Positions 1 through 9,438 of a stretch of 64,000 bases of DNA are shown here, one piece after another. Position 1 is the first letter of the stretch. Each line of letters begins with the position of its first letter. Source of the stretch: a bacterium (GTDB taxonomy: Bacteria > Zhuqueibacterota > QNDG01 > DSAB01); contig JAFGDT010000071.1 of the NCBI GenBank assembly GCA_016931965.1, positions 16,466 through 80,465 on the forward strand, written 5' to 3'. The position numbers and the translations under genes were made by a program. Below the pieces are notes generated by a model, which worked only from the letters and a program-made list of their open reading frames with translations, did no database searches and was not told the DNA's origin.

Positions 1-1057
1 CGTCACCCGCAGTCATTCCGCTGATAAGCGGAATATCGTTCTGTTCGCACGCTTTCAGTATATCCAGCATATTCCCGGTGAGAACATACCCATCGATGAT
101 TGGGGAAGAGCGATAGGAGACTGTCAATAATTTCTCGACACTCATGGCACGCATTTCCTCCAATGTCATCATCCCGACAGCTTCAACGATCCGGTCGTCG
201 CTCGGATCCCTCGGTGTATTGTTGTTGTCCGAAATGGCCGATGCTTTTCCAGCCTCTTCCGCTTCTGCCAGTGTCAGCATATTTGAATTCACCAGGTTGA
301 AACTCTGGGCAATCGCCCGATGGATCAGTCCCCTGGTGAGGGGAGACAGTGTCAGAACATGGACGGCCGATGATCCCGCCGATTGTCCCTGAATCGTCAC
401 ATTGTTCGGATCCCCTCCGAATGCAGCGATGTTGTTCTTGATCCATTTCAGTGCGGCGATCATATCGAGAATCGCGTAGTTGCCCGATACGTTGTACTCG
501 GATTCTGCCGAGAGATCCGGATGGGCGAAGAAACCCAGAATGCCGACACGGTAATTGATCGTCACCACGACGACGCCTTTTTTCGCCAGGCCCTCGCCGT
601 CATAAATCTCGCAGGAAGAGCCACCGGACGTGTAGCCTCCTCCGTGGATAAACATGAGTACCGGCCTTTTGCCATCGGTCGATTCCTTATCCGTCCACAC
701 ATTCAATGTGAGGCAGTCTTCGCTGTAACCGTAGGATGTATCAATAATAAATTCCGTACTCCAGCACCTGAATGGTGCCTGAGCCTGTTGAATGGCACTG
801 GGGCCAAATGTATCGCACACTTTCACATCGGTCCACGGGGTTACCGGCTGAGGCGGCTTCCATCTCAGATCGCCCACAGGTGGCGCCGCATAGGGGATAC
901 CTTTGAAAACCATGACGGATGGATCCCTTCCCGGAACGCCTGTTATGAGCCCGCTGTCGAGACCAATGTGTTCGGGCAAACGGAACCGGCTGCATCCTGT
1001 CCATACAGATAAAATGAGCATTGAAACGATCAGAAATAAAAGTTTTGAATTTTTCAT
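1..1057 (-). CDS. Type B carboxylesterase, exported (C-terminus cut by window edge)
   Basis: Alpha/beta-hydrolase of the carboxylesterase type B family, hydrolysing carboxylic esters. The reading frame is open from ATG 1057 to the window edge (352 codons). Visible: a hydrophobic N-terminus ending in VWTGC (Cys22, a poor but possible lipobox), the oxyanion HGGG at about 138-141, and the nucleophile elbow GQSAG with Ser226. The Glu and His of the triad would lie near or beyond the edge. It stands 29 bases downstream of another exported esterase and shares family with the split gene at 2175-3833, so it belongs to a tandem of secreted esterases next to a methyl-transfer operon. Substrate unknown; acetyl or aromatic esters of plant cell wall are an inference. 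Confidence 0.9.
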   Translation of the reverse strand, partial: MKNSKLLFLIVSMLILSVWTGCSRFRLPEHIGLDSGLITGVPGRDPSVMVFKGIPYAAPPVGDLRWKPPQPVTPWTDVKVCDTFGPSAIQQAQAPFRCWSTEFIIDTSYGYSEDCLTLNVWTDKESTDGKRPVLMFIHGGGYTSGGSSCEIYDGEGLAKKGVVVVTINYRVGILGFFAHPDLSAESEYNVSGNYAILDMIAALKWIKNNIAAFGGDPNNVTIQGQSAGSSAVHVLTLSPLTRGLIHRAIAQSFNLVNSNMLTLAEAEEAGKASAISDNNNTPRDPSDDRIVEAVGMMTLEEMRAMSVEKLLTVSYRSSPIIDGYVLTGNMLDILKACEQNDIPLISGMTAGD

Positions 1058-1086
1058 GATTTACTCCTACATGTTATATGTTGGAT

Positions 1087-2100
1087 TTATTGCCGTTTAT
1101 GCGAAAGCAGAAATTCATAGATTGCAGCCGCACCGTTGAAATCACAGTTCCAGGTGCCCATGTTTATCCCGAACGCAGATGGGTCGATGGGGTTGCCGTC
1201 CACATAGATGGGGAGCCAGTGGCCGCCGTTGATCACGTTAAGCCAGATGATCTCATTGCCTTCTGCACTTTCCCAGACATATTTCTGAATTCTGGAAGGC
1301 GTTTCGACACTGTCCGTGACTTCCGTGCAGGGATTGGGTAGGTCGGATACAACTGCGGTGGCTGTGATCCCGTTGCGATTTTTCCAGTAATGGATGTTGT
1401 CGACCATCGAAGCAACGGCAAATTGGCTTCCGCTCAGACCCGATTGCGGAACGAGCGGATCGGCAGAACCGGTAATTATCATGATGGGCAATGGCTTGGC
1501 ATCCTGAAACTGTTCGATCAGATTGATGCCTGTCTGCATGATGACCGGTGCTACAGCAGCGAGTTTATCCGGAATGTAGCAGCTCAGCGTATAGGTCATT
1601 GCGCCGCCCATCGATGTGCCGGTAATATAAACACGATCCGGATCGCAATTCAGCTTTTCGATAAACAGATCGATCAAAAAGGTGAGATATCCGATATCGT
1701 CCACCTGATCGGTTTGTCCCAGATTACCGTATATTGTGTTCCAGGCCAAATTCATGGTCTCCATTGAACCGGTGCTTACGGGGTAAACAATCACCGTGCC
1801 GTCCGCATCGGCATTCGGATGTGCCGGTTCGAATGTCATTACCATTGTTTCAATCGGTTGATTGTATCCGTGAAGGACCAGAATCAGAGGATGCTTTTTT
1901 TCGATATCGAAATTGTTTGGAATATAATACCGATAATCCCTTGTCAGACCATCGTATTCGATTTGTGTGATCGTCACCTCTCCCGGTGTTATGATGAGAT
2001 CATTTGGTGTCTCGCTGGTTTGATTCACTTGACTTAAAGAGAGATAGAAGGGGAAAATGGACATTAAAATCGATAATATCATGTTGGTCAAAATCTTCAT
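1087..2100 (-). CDS. Secreted PHB depolymerase/feruloyl esterase-like hydrolase (CE1-type)
   Basis: 337-residue alpha/beta-hydrolase of the LpqC/PHB-depolymerase/feruloyl-esterase group. A clear signal peptide occupies about residues 1-24. The core begins with the LVLHGYN oxyanion strand (about 74-80); the nucleophile elbow is GTSMGG with Ser163, and a late NGGHWLP supplies the probable catalytic His. Family members release ferulate or acetate from polysaccharides or degrade polyesters; the sequence alone does not separate these. Its place beside two type B esterases and upstream of an anaerobic methyl-transfer cluster fits release of methoxylated aromatics (such as ferulate) outside the cell, but this is inference. 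Confidence 0.85.
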   Translation of the reverse strand: MKILTNMILSILMSIFPFYLSLSQVNQTSETPNDLIITPGEVTITQIEYDGLTRDYRYYIPNNFDIEKKHPLILVLHGYNQPIETMVMTFEPAHPNADADGTVIVYPVSTGSMETMNLAWNTIYGNLGQTDQVDDIGYLTFLIDLFIEKLNCDPDRVYITGTSMGGAMTYTLSCYIPDKLAAVAPVIMQTGINLIEQFQDAKPLPIMIITGSADPLVPQSGLSGSQFAVASMVDNIHYWKNRNGITATAVVSDLPNPCTEVTDSVETPSRIQKYVWESAEGNEIIWLNVINGGHWLPIYVDGNPIDPSAFGINMGTWNCDFNGAAAIYEFLLSHKRQ

Positions 2101-2174
2101 TAAACGCCTCCTTAATGATCTGATGCGACGATAAATTATTTAATCGAAAATAAGAAATTCGGGTTGCCAGAATC

Positions 2175-3833
2175 TCAGTCTAAGGATTCCCACAATTTTC
2201 TCTCATCGCTGTAACGGTCATAGATCACTTCACACTGGGTATCGATGCGCATCGTCGGCCGTTCTGCCAATGTGTAAGGCGGCCATTCTGGTTGTCCCTT
2301 TGCACCCGGTTTTCCGGTGCGTGCGAATGTGGTCCACATGTCGGCCATGTTGTGTGATGCCTTAAAGCGCTCGGGACGGTTGCCCCCAAAGCCTCTGTTT
2401 TCTTCGCCGGGTACAGTAGGAACCTCATTGTTGAATTTAAATGTAATGTCCATCGCATGCGGTGTGCCGAGTTCATAATCGGTACCCGGGATCTTATTTT
2501 CCGATTTATAACCGAAATTATACAGATAAGCTGGTGCTGCGTTCTGCTCCGCTTTCTTTTCGGCAATGGTGATGGATCCAAAACCGGCAAATGCCAATGA
2601 GTTGATGGCCACGAAGATATCGCTCGGGGATGCATCCGGCCTGGTTTTCTTAAAAGTATCAACGATCCTGTTGGTATCTTTACCGAATTAGGGTTTCAAC
2701 CTTTCCTGCAAGCCGGCCTCATCTAATTGAAACGCGGCCGTGTCCCCACCAGCCAGACCGAAAAAGGTGTATTCGTCTTCGTTCCATCCGACCATCAAAG
2801 GTTTCTCGCGGGATATTTCAGGCGCTGTCGGATAGAAGGGATGAATCGGCAGTGCGACACCATCCACCACAGGGCCAAATCCGCCCGGATTGGTGGAACC
2901 AATTCCGAGCGATCTGCCCGATGACGTTCGTGCGGCCAGTTGGGGCAGTTTCATCTGCATGTCGAGTAAATCAGCTGCAGGGACTTCCAGCAGTTTGCGC
3001 CAATATTTGGGAGCAATGTTGAGCTCTTTTAACAGCATCGATGTGGTCTCCGCCGCAGTCTCAGGTTCCGTCATCCGAATGCCCGGCCCGCTTTCAATCG
3101 ATGCCTTGTTAAAATAAGGGGCTGCTCCAAGCATTGCATAGAGGCAGGAGGTTTTGGCACCACCGCCCGATTCTCCGAAGATCATCACATTATTCGGGTC
3201 GCCACCAAATGCCTTGATGTTATCGTGAACCCACTTGAGTCCCAGAATGATGTCCAACATCCCCATGTTGCCCGAACCTGCATAGTCTTCGCCGGCCAGT
3301 TCGTCCAGAAAGAGATAACCCAGCAGTCCCAAACGATGGTTTGTTTGCACGACAACGACATCGAAATTTCGGGCCAGGTTGGTTCCATCCTGGGCAACAC
3401 TGCCTCCTGAACCATGCGAAAAGCCACCGCCGTGGTTATAGAACATCACAGGTCGTTTTTTGTTGTCATTTTTAGGAGTCCAGATATTCAGCACCAGACA
3501 ATCTTCTGCCGGTTCCGGCTCATTGATACCGTAGGTTTGATTAGGAATCTGAATGGAAGGGGGGCCGAGCTGCAACGCTTCACGAGTGCCCGTCCAGGGC
3601 TCCAGGAGTGCAGGACTGCGAAAACGGCGGTCACCCGATACCCTTCCAGCATAAGGTATGCCTTTGTAAATATTGACGCCATTTTGCCTGATGCCCCGCA
3701 GTTTTCCGTAAGCCGTTTCCACATCGACATATGGTATGCTGTCGGAACGACAACCCGTTTTTGTCAAAATAAAAAAACCAGCGGTCGCAAGTGAAGTATG
3801 GATGATAAATTCTCGTCTGTTTAAAGAAGTCAT
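2175..3833 (-). pseudogene. Type B carboxylesterase split by an in-frame TAA stop
   Basis: Reads as one 552-codon carboxylesterase interrupted by a single TAA at 2688-2690 (codon 382); the frame is unbroken on both sides, so this is a nonsense change, not a frameshift. Upstream: Tat-type signal (NRREF), lipobox KTGC with Cys28, HGGG at 134-137, and GESGG with Ser222. Downstream: the conserved C-terminal part with TPHAM, whose His459 should be the catalytic His. A product stopping at 381 residues would lack that His and is probably inactive. ATG 3833 is chosen because GGAGG lies 9 bases upstream; a TTG one codon earlier is possible. Alternatives are sequencing error or readthrough; TAA does not suggest pyrrolysine or selenocysteine. 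Confidence 0.85.
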
Positions 3834-3876
3834 CAATGAATTCCTCCATAAGTTATCATGATAAAGAATTGGATTG

Positions 3877-4671
3877 TCAACATACCTTCACATTCCACGT
3901 AATGAAAAAGGTAACAACATCCAGCGGAATAAAACTGCATCCTGCTAAAAACCAATTGTAATTGAGCCATTCAACAAGATACCCAAATAAAGGGGTCCAA
4001 TCACCATGCCCAGATTCGAACCTGCCATGACGACGGCCAAACCCAAGCTAGCCAGTTCCGGGTTTCTTCATAATCTCGGGCGCAGCTGCAAAAGTCGCTG
4101 TGGGAACAGCACCTGCAATGATTCCAGTGAATGTCATCAGAGCAATGATTTGCCAGCCAAGCGATGTCGTCATCACCGGAGCAAACACATACATGATGAT
4201 GGAACCTACAGGAAACCAGGTTGCCCAGATACCCATTGGTATCCCTCTTTTTTCAGCCGGGAACCACATGGAAACCGCAGCCGGTACGATCACAGACATC
4301 AGTCCCAGACCATTGCCCTCTATCACCCGACTAAAAATAAGCATTCCAGGGCTTTGGGAAACAGCCACCAGAACCGCTCCAACAGCCAGGCACGAGAGTG
4401 CGATGATACCCATGATTTTGGGTCCGAATCGTTTCAGAAAAATACCGGTCGGTAGTGCCAGTATCAGTCTGGTGAAAGCAAAAACAGAATTGAGATAGCC
4501 AGACAAGCTGAGTGACATGTCAAAATATTCCATGATGAAACTGAGTACAGGAGAGACTTTCATCTGGTTCAATGGGGCTGCCACAGATGCTAAGACGACG
4601 ACGACGAGGATAACCCAGGCGTAAGAAGGGGTTGACGGAACAGATCTGTTTTTTTCGGGATTCTTGGTCAT
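3877..4671 (-). pseudogene. Degraded MFS transporter
   Basis: The first 207 codons (4671-4048) encode an intact N-terminal half of a major facilitator permease: about six membrane segments with the loop-2/3 region KRFGPKIMG. The frame then hits TAG. The next bases continue the family in other frames (ELASLGLAVVMAGSNLGMVIGP, then after another shift FGYLVEWLNYNWFLAGC) down to a TGA at 3877-3879. Roughly four membrane helices are missing, so a deletion plus at least two frameshifts destroyed it. It lies directly behind the methyltransferase operon on the same strand and was presumably the uptake system for its substrate. Confidence 0.8.
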
Positions 4672-4743
4672 ATCGGTTTTCTTTCTACGAAATTTTAAAG
4701 AGACATACGATTTTCTGCATTCCTCAGATTAAAAAGAAACGAT

Positions 4744-6090
4744 CTAATAGGTTCCGTATTCTTTGCCCACTTTCAAATAGGTGTGCACGTTTTCATTTTT
4801 GGACTGGTCGAGCACGGCACCCGGTGAAAGCCAGAATCCACCACCCGGACCGCAGGTATCGATGAGTTTCTTAACATAATCACTCATCTCCTCGGTTGTT
4901 CCCGCTTTGAATAAGGAGACGGGTATATTGCCACCGATAGCGGCCCATCCGCCGATTTTCTTCTTAGCTTCAGCCATATCTGTTTTATCGAAGAGCCATA
5001 TTGTCTTGCCGGTCGGCAATCCGGAATTGGCGATGGTGTCCAGACGCTGGTTGTATCCCCCTTCAACAAAGAGAAAAGGCACCACACCTTCCTCAATTAA
5101 GCCCGTCAGGGTGTTTTTAAGAGAGGGCCAGTAAAATTTTTTGAAATCCTTATTGGATATAAATCCGTCGGCGCCTTTGTGCAATGGGAGCATAATAAAG
5201 GGATTACCACTGCTGTTGGATGCGTTGACGCCCATTTCGATGGCCAGGGGTGTTATGCGTTCCACCGCATCGAGCACTTTTTGTGGCAATCGGAACAGGT
5301 CCATCATGATGCCACGTGTGCCCCGGAGGCTGTCACCCAGATAGTCGAAGGGCGCTTTTGTGAAGCCGCCCATTGTTGCAGGTAAGCCCAGCTTACCCCG
5401 TGTGAAAGCACTCACCTGTCCGCTGGCGGCTAACCATTCGGAGATGGCCTGTGAGACATCTGAGAGTGTTTTCAATGTTTCCTGCATCGGTGGAATACTG
5501 AAATTGATGGACATGAATGTGACAAAGGGGAGTTCGGTTGCGCTAAGCATGTTGGGCATCATGTTCCAACCCGCCATTGCACCCATGACGCGCGGAATAT
5601 AGGTTCGCATTAAAAAGCCTTCAGGATTGGTGATCAAGGCATCGTACTCATCCGCTTGCATGTATTCTCCTTCCACAAATTGAAAGGATTGGGTTGGAGA
5701 AAGCGAAGCACCGGGAATGCGGTAGAGTTTGTAGCCGAATCGCTCAAAAACTTTACCCGGCATAAAGTTTGACGAAGAGCCATAATCCAAGTCAAAGTCT
5801 TCGTGGAATTTGATAATCGCCTGGGCAGCTTTATCGTAGTCATAGAACATTTCGCCTTGTGTTAAACCTGCATAATGGGCAACATAGTCACCAGCGCTCA
5901 ATGTACAGGGGATGCGGTCCGGTTGTTTTAATCTGACCACATCCGCATAGCGTTGCGCGCGCTCCTTATATTTTTTGGCGGCTTCGGGTGTTTCGAACGC
6001 CTTGTCCTCTGTTGAAATCCAATTTTTTATACGGGCATCCAACTTCTCATCAGGAGTCATTGTGTTCCAATTATCGGGTAGGGGAGACAT
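4744..6090 (-). CDS. UroD-superfamily corrinoid methyltransferase (substrate methyltransferase I)
   Basis: 448-residue protein of the uroporphyrinogen-decarboxylase/MtaA/CmuA superfamily (TIM barrel). In this setting such proteins move a methyl group from a substrate (methoxylated aromatic, methyl halide, methylamine or similar) to a corrinoid protein. Start at ATG 6090 is fixed by GGAG 7 bases upstream; an in-frame ATG at 6108 would overlap the previous gene and lacks a site. The HxC zinc motif of MtaA/CmuA is not seen: the equivalent strand reads FVEGGY, so metal ligands differ or are absent. It follows the corrinoid gene by 2 bases, giving translational coupling. Real haem-pathway UroD is unlikely because of length and context. 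The substrate cannot be read from the sequence. Confidence 0.85.
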   Translation of the reverse strand: MSPLPDNWNTMTPDEKLDARIKNWISTEDKAFETPEAAKKYKERAQRYADVVRLKQPDRIPCTLSAGDYVAHYAGLTQGEMFYDYDKAAQAIIKFHEDFDLDYGSSSNFMPGKVFERFGYKLYRIPGASLSPTQSFQFVEGEYMQADEYDALITNPEGFLMRTYIPRVMGAMAGWNMMPNMLSATELPFVTFMSINFSIPPMQETLKTLSDVSQAISEWLAASGQVSAFTRGKLGLPATMGGFTKAPFDYLGDSLRGTRGIMMDLFRLPQKVLDAVERITPLAIEMGVNASNSSGNPFIMLPLHKGADGFISNKDFKKFYWPSLKNTLTGLIEEGVVPFLFVEGGYNQRLDTIANSGLPTGKTIWLFDKTDMAEAKKKIGGWAAIGGNIPVSLFKAGTTEEMSDYVKKLIDTCGPGGGFWLSPGAVLDQSKNENVHTYLKVGKEYGTY

Positions 6091-6092
6091 GA

Positions 6093-6716
6093 TTAAACTC
6101 CTATCCATTGCTTGGCAAGGTTCACTGCGGCCATGGCATCTTTGCCGTATGCATCTGCCTGGGTGTATTCACGGATTTGCTCGTCAATCTGACCGCCACC
6201 GATCATAATTTTCACATCAAGGCCGGCATTTCTCAGGGCAGCCACTGTTTCTTTCATCGGATCATAGGCCAGTGTTAAGAATCCACTCAGACCGACGATT
6301 TTCGCTCCGGTCTTTTTGACGGCTTCGACAAATTTGGCGGGGGGGGCATCAACACCCAGGTCTGTGACCTCAAAACCGTTGATGTCCAGCATAAAAACGA
6401 CAATGTCTTTAGCAATGTCGTGTATATCGCCTTCGACTGTACCCATAACAACCTTTCCGAGTTTTTCAGCTTTGGCATCCTTTTCCAGGTGCGGTTTAAC
6501 GATATCGGTGATCTGGTTCAGCATTTCACCCGCCAGAATGAGTTCGGGGATATAACTTTCACCGCATTCGAAACGCTTTCCGATCACGTCCATGGCTTCG
6601 CGGCATGCGTTCAGGATTTCCAGGGGAGGTGTGCCTGAATTCAGTAATTCCCGGGTGGTTTTTAATGCATCCTCCTCACGCATCTCTATAATGGCATCAA
6701 TGATTTTTTTGGACAT
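6093..6716 (-). CDS. Corrinoid (B12-binding) methyl-carrier protein
   Basis: 207-residue two-domain carrier: N-terminal helical B12-binding cap (about 1-85) and C-terminal Rossmann-like cobalamin-binding domain (about 88-207). It shuttles the methyl group from the substrate methyltransferase to the methyl-H4folate methyltransferase. The cobalt-ligand motif reads GDIHDIAK, with Asp97 and His99 conserved but Ala102 where DxHxxG proteins have Gly. The second motif (GLSGFLT) and a GGG near the C-terminus are as expected. Compare MtaC, MtvC and MtbC families. The neighbours are the methyltransferase genes on each side. Confidence 0.95.
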   Translation of the reverse strand: MSKKIIDAIIEMREEDALKTTRELLNSGTPPLEILNACREAMDVIGKRFECGESYIPELILAGEMLNQITDIVKPHLEKDAKAEKLGKVVMGTVEGDIHDIAKDIVVFMLDINGFEVTDLGVDAPPAKFVEAVKKTGAKIVGLSGFLTLAYDPMKETVAALRNAGLDVKIMIGGGQIDEQIREYTQADAYGKDAMAAVNLAKQWIGV

Positions 6717-6789
6717 AACAGGCTCCTTAAAAATATATTGTTCTCACGTTTTGTATTGATGATCAATGTATCCTATTTGAAATGCATGT

Positions 6790-7584
6790 CTATTCAAACA
6801 GACCTTTTCTTGATGCCTTTAAATAGTTCAGGCAGTTCTCATCAAGACCCAGCAGGAGTTCGGATGTCAAAATGGCAGCCTGGAGGTCCTGGTCAAGTGG
6901 ATCCAATATGGCACAATCCAGTCCAGCCTGCATGGCAAGGATCAAAAAAGTCCGGTTAATCTGTTTTCGGGCTGGCAAACCAAATGAGATATTGCTGAGT
7001 CCTATCGAGAAATGTGCTTCGGTGTATTTGGATTTCAATGCCCGGATTGTTTCACAGGCGACCACACCACTCTGATTGGATGTGGCAACGGTCATTGCCA
7101 GTGGATCAACATAGACTTTTTCATCCGGTACGCCTGCCGCCCGGGTGGCTTTGATCACCTTCTCGATGATTTCCACTCTCTTTTCATAAGTCTCTGCGAT
7201 CTTTGTTTCGTCCATCGCCAGGGCAATCACTTCACAACCGTGTTCTGCCACAATGGGCAAGATTTTTTCAAGACGGTCCGGCTCGCCGCTGATTGAGTTG
7301 ATCATCGGCGTTTTGTTCACTTTTTGTATGGCCAATCTCAGTGCTTCCGGATTGGCGCTGTCCAGACAGAGAGGAGTATCTGTAACAGCCTGGATATTCT
7401 CGATCAACCAGATCAGATCTTCCGGCTCTCTTCCCGGATGTGTTCCGGCGTTCACATCCAGCCATGTAGAACCTGCTTCTACCTGTTTCACAGCCAGATT
7501 CTGGATGTACTCCACATTGCGATCGGCAATCGCTTCCGCCACTTTTTTTCGGGTTCCATTTATTTTTTCTCCAATGATTTTCAT
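6790..7584 (-). CDS. Methyltetrahydrofolate:corrinoid methyltransferase (pterin-binding domain)
   Basis: 264-residue TIM barrel of the dihydropteroate-synthase-like family that includes AcsE, MtrH-like proteins and methyltransferase II of O-demethylases. It takes the methyl group from the corrinoid protein onto tetrahydrofolate, feeding the methyl branch of the acetyl-CoA pathway. Visible family signatures: MKIIGEKING at the N-terminus, LDVNAGT, CLDSANPEAL, INSISGE, and the GLSNISFGLP strand that lines the pterin site. It lies 12 bases behind the activator gene and 73 before the corrinoid gene. Its small size matches stand-alone MT II proteins rather than methionine synthase modules. Confidence 0.93.
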   Translation of the reverse strand: MKIIGEKINGTRKKVAEAIADRNVEYIQNLAVKQVEAGSTWLDVNAGTHPGREPEDLIWLIENIQAVTDTPLCLDSANPEALRLAIQKVNKTPMINSISGEPDRLEKILPIVAEHGCEVIALAMDETKIAETYEKRVEIIEKVIKATRAAGVPDEKVYVDPLAMTVATSNQSGVVACETIRALKSKYTEAHFSIGLSNISFGLPARKQINRTFLILAMQAGLDCAILDPLDQDLQAAILTSELLLGLDENCLNYLKASRKGLFE

Positions 7585-7596
7585 CGAAATCTCCTC

Positions 7597-9438
7597 TTAT
7601 AAATTTTTATTTTCCGGGAACAGCATTCCCCGTGCAAATTGTTCACTGAATTTCGGATGGGTGGCCAGTTCCTGGTATTGCACCTTTTCTGCAATCCGGG
7701 TGGCTCGCTGGCGGGCTTTGTTTGAAACCAGCATCCATCTGGCTCCGACCAAGGCGGCATTGCCGACCTGGCGGTAGTATGCATTGGGAAGTTTCGGGAA
7801 TAAACCGATTGAAATCGCATTGTTCAGGTTGATGAAGGACCCAAAAGCGCCGGCGATGATGACCTCTTCAATGCTGTCTGCCGTGATGCCGGCCATTTCG
7901 ATAAGGATATCGATTCCTCCGCTGATGGCCCCTTTCGCCAGTTGAATCTGATTCACATCCTTCTGACTGATGATGATTTCATGATGTGTTCGACTGTCTT
8001 TTGAGGGGACCAGCACAAACTCCAGTCCATTCTTACCGATTCGAACCAGCTGGTGCTCTTTTTGGAATCGGCCATTCTTGTTAATCAATCCATTTCGAAA
8101 CAGTTCTGCAACGACATCGATAATCCCGGAGCCGCAGAGACCGATCGGCGGACTGTCGCCAACCGTTTCCCATTCCACATCCGCATCGGATATACGCACT
8201 TTTTCAATGGCTCCGGAAGCGGCGCGCATACCGTCACCGATGTGTGCCCCTTCAAAGGCCGGTCCGGAAGCGCAGGAAGCAGATGCCAGATATAATTTGT
8301 CCGGAATATGGAGAGATATTTCCGTATTGGTACCGATATCGATGCCCAGTGTTGCTTTGCCTTTTTGATCCAGTTCTGTCGCCAACACCATGGCGATGTG
8401 GTCGGCCCCAATGAAACCGCCGATGATCGGAGGGAAATAAACATATCCGCCGGGTGTGATTTGCAGACCCAGCTCTGCAGCTCGGATACTGATCGGCTGT
8501 GTGATGGCAGGGACATAGGGTGCTTTTGAAAGCTGATCAACGGGGAGTTCAAGCAGCAAGTGAGACATGGCTGTATTGCCGACAATGCACGCTTCTGCTA
8601 CCATTTCACGCTTTAATTTTGTCTCGTTGAGTAACTCGCTGAGAAGATGGTTTAATGCCTTGCGGACTTCATCAGCCAATATTTTTCCACCATCCCGATT
8701 GCGATGTACGTGATGCAACCTGCTCATGATATCTTCACCGTATCCAATTTGCGGATTGGGTGCACCTCTTGTCGTGATCGTTTTACCGGTGATCAGATCG
8801 ACCAGGCAAGCGGCGATTTTGGTTGTCCCCAGATCGATAGCAAATCCAATTGGATTTGGCTGATCTGTTCCTATGCTCACAATCTCGTTTCCGCGTACCA
8901 GTGCGGTTATTTGCCAGTCTGCTTTACGCAATATGGGCGATATCTGTCGGATAACGTCGATGGGTGCAACAAGATTGGTCAGCCCATATTTATTTTGCAG
9001 ATGATATGTCAAGCGATTGAAATCAGCCCGCAGATCTTTCAAATTAGGAGGTTCAAGTTGGACTGGATAAGTACGGATAATCGGATCAATCTCAATGTCT
9101 GCTAAATCACTCTCTATTTGCAAACGCGGTGCTGTGATCAAAAAATCTTCCGGGATATTCACCTTCAGGTCACTGAGAGGCTCTGTACAACAGGCCAGCC
9201 GATAACCTTTTGCCCGTTCTTCGTCGGAGAGTGTCCATTTTTCGTTTACTGTCGGTTCAGAACCTTTTCCTTCTATGATGATTACCCGACATTGACCGCA
9301 GCGGCCCCCTCCTCCGCAATCGGATGCCAGACCGATTCCGGCCCGGCGGGCAGCTTCCAGCAGATTGATACCCGCAGGAGATGTAATCCGTTTTCCTGTA
9401 GGTTGAAATACGATTTGGAAGCTTTTCTTTTTACCCAT
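7597..9438 (-). CDS. Reductive activator of corrinoid proteins (2Fe-2S plus ASKHA domain, RACE type)
   Basis: 613 residues. Residues about 5-95 form a plant-type 2Fe-2S ferredoxin domain with Cys41, Cys47, Cys50 and Cys83/84; the rest is the DUF4445/ASKHA ATPase with phosphate-binding loops FAIDLGTTKIA and TLGIDIGTNTEI and a late GAFGSF. Family members use ATP to reduce an accidentally oxidised Co(II) corrinoid back to active Co(I). Its ATG (9438) overlaps the stop of the small upstream gene by 8 bases, so the two are coupled. It is the repair enzyme of this methyl-transfer operon. Confidence 0.93.
   Translation of the reverse strand: MGKKKSFQIVFQPTGKRITSPAGINLLEAARRAGIGLASDCGGGGRCGQCRVIIIEGKGSEPTVNEKWTLSDEERAKGYRLACCTEPLSDLKVNIPEDFLITAPRLQIESDLADIEIDPIIRTYPVQLEPPNLKDLRADFNRLTYHLQNKYGLTNLVAPIDVIRQISPILRKADWQITALVRGNEIVSIGTDQPNPIGFAIDLGTTKIAACLVDLITGKTITTRGAPNPQIGYGEDIMSRLHHVHRNRDGGKILADEVRKALNHLLSELLNETKLKREMVAEACIVGNTAMSHLLLELPVDQLSKAPYVPAITQPISIRAAELGLQITPGGYVYFPPIIGGFIGADHIAMVLATELDQKGKATLGIDIGTNTEISLHIPDKLYLASASCASGPAFEGAHIGDGMRAASGAIEKVRISDADVEWETVGDSPPIGLCGSGIIDVVAELFRNGLINKNGRFQKEHQLVRIGKNGLEFVLVPSKDSRTHHEIIISQKDVNQIQLAKGAISGGIDILIEMAGITADSIEEVIIAGAFGSFINLNNAISIGLFPKLPNAYYRQVGNAALVGARWMLVSNKARQRATRIAEKVQYQELATHPKFSEQFARGMLFPENKNL

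Noticed and set aside
383..1012. 209-codon plus-strand frame
   Set aside because: Antisense to the type B carboxylesterase, whose motifs (HGGG, GQSAG) are clear on the minus strand.
4006..4498. Plus-strand frames of 132-149 codons
   Set aside because: Antisense of the MFS pseudogene; no family features.
4744..6090. Genuine uroporphyrinogen decarboxylase of haem synthesis
   Set aside because: Too long, and it sits between corrinoid-pathway genes with no haem genes; a methyltransferase role fits better.
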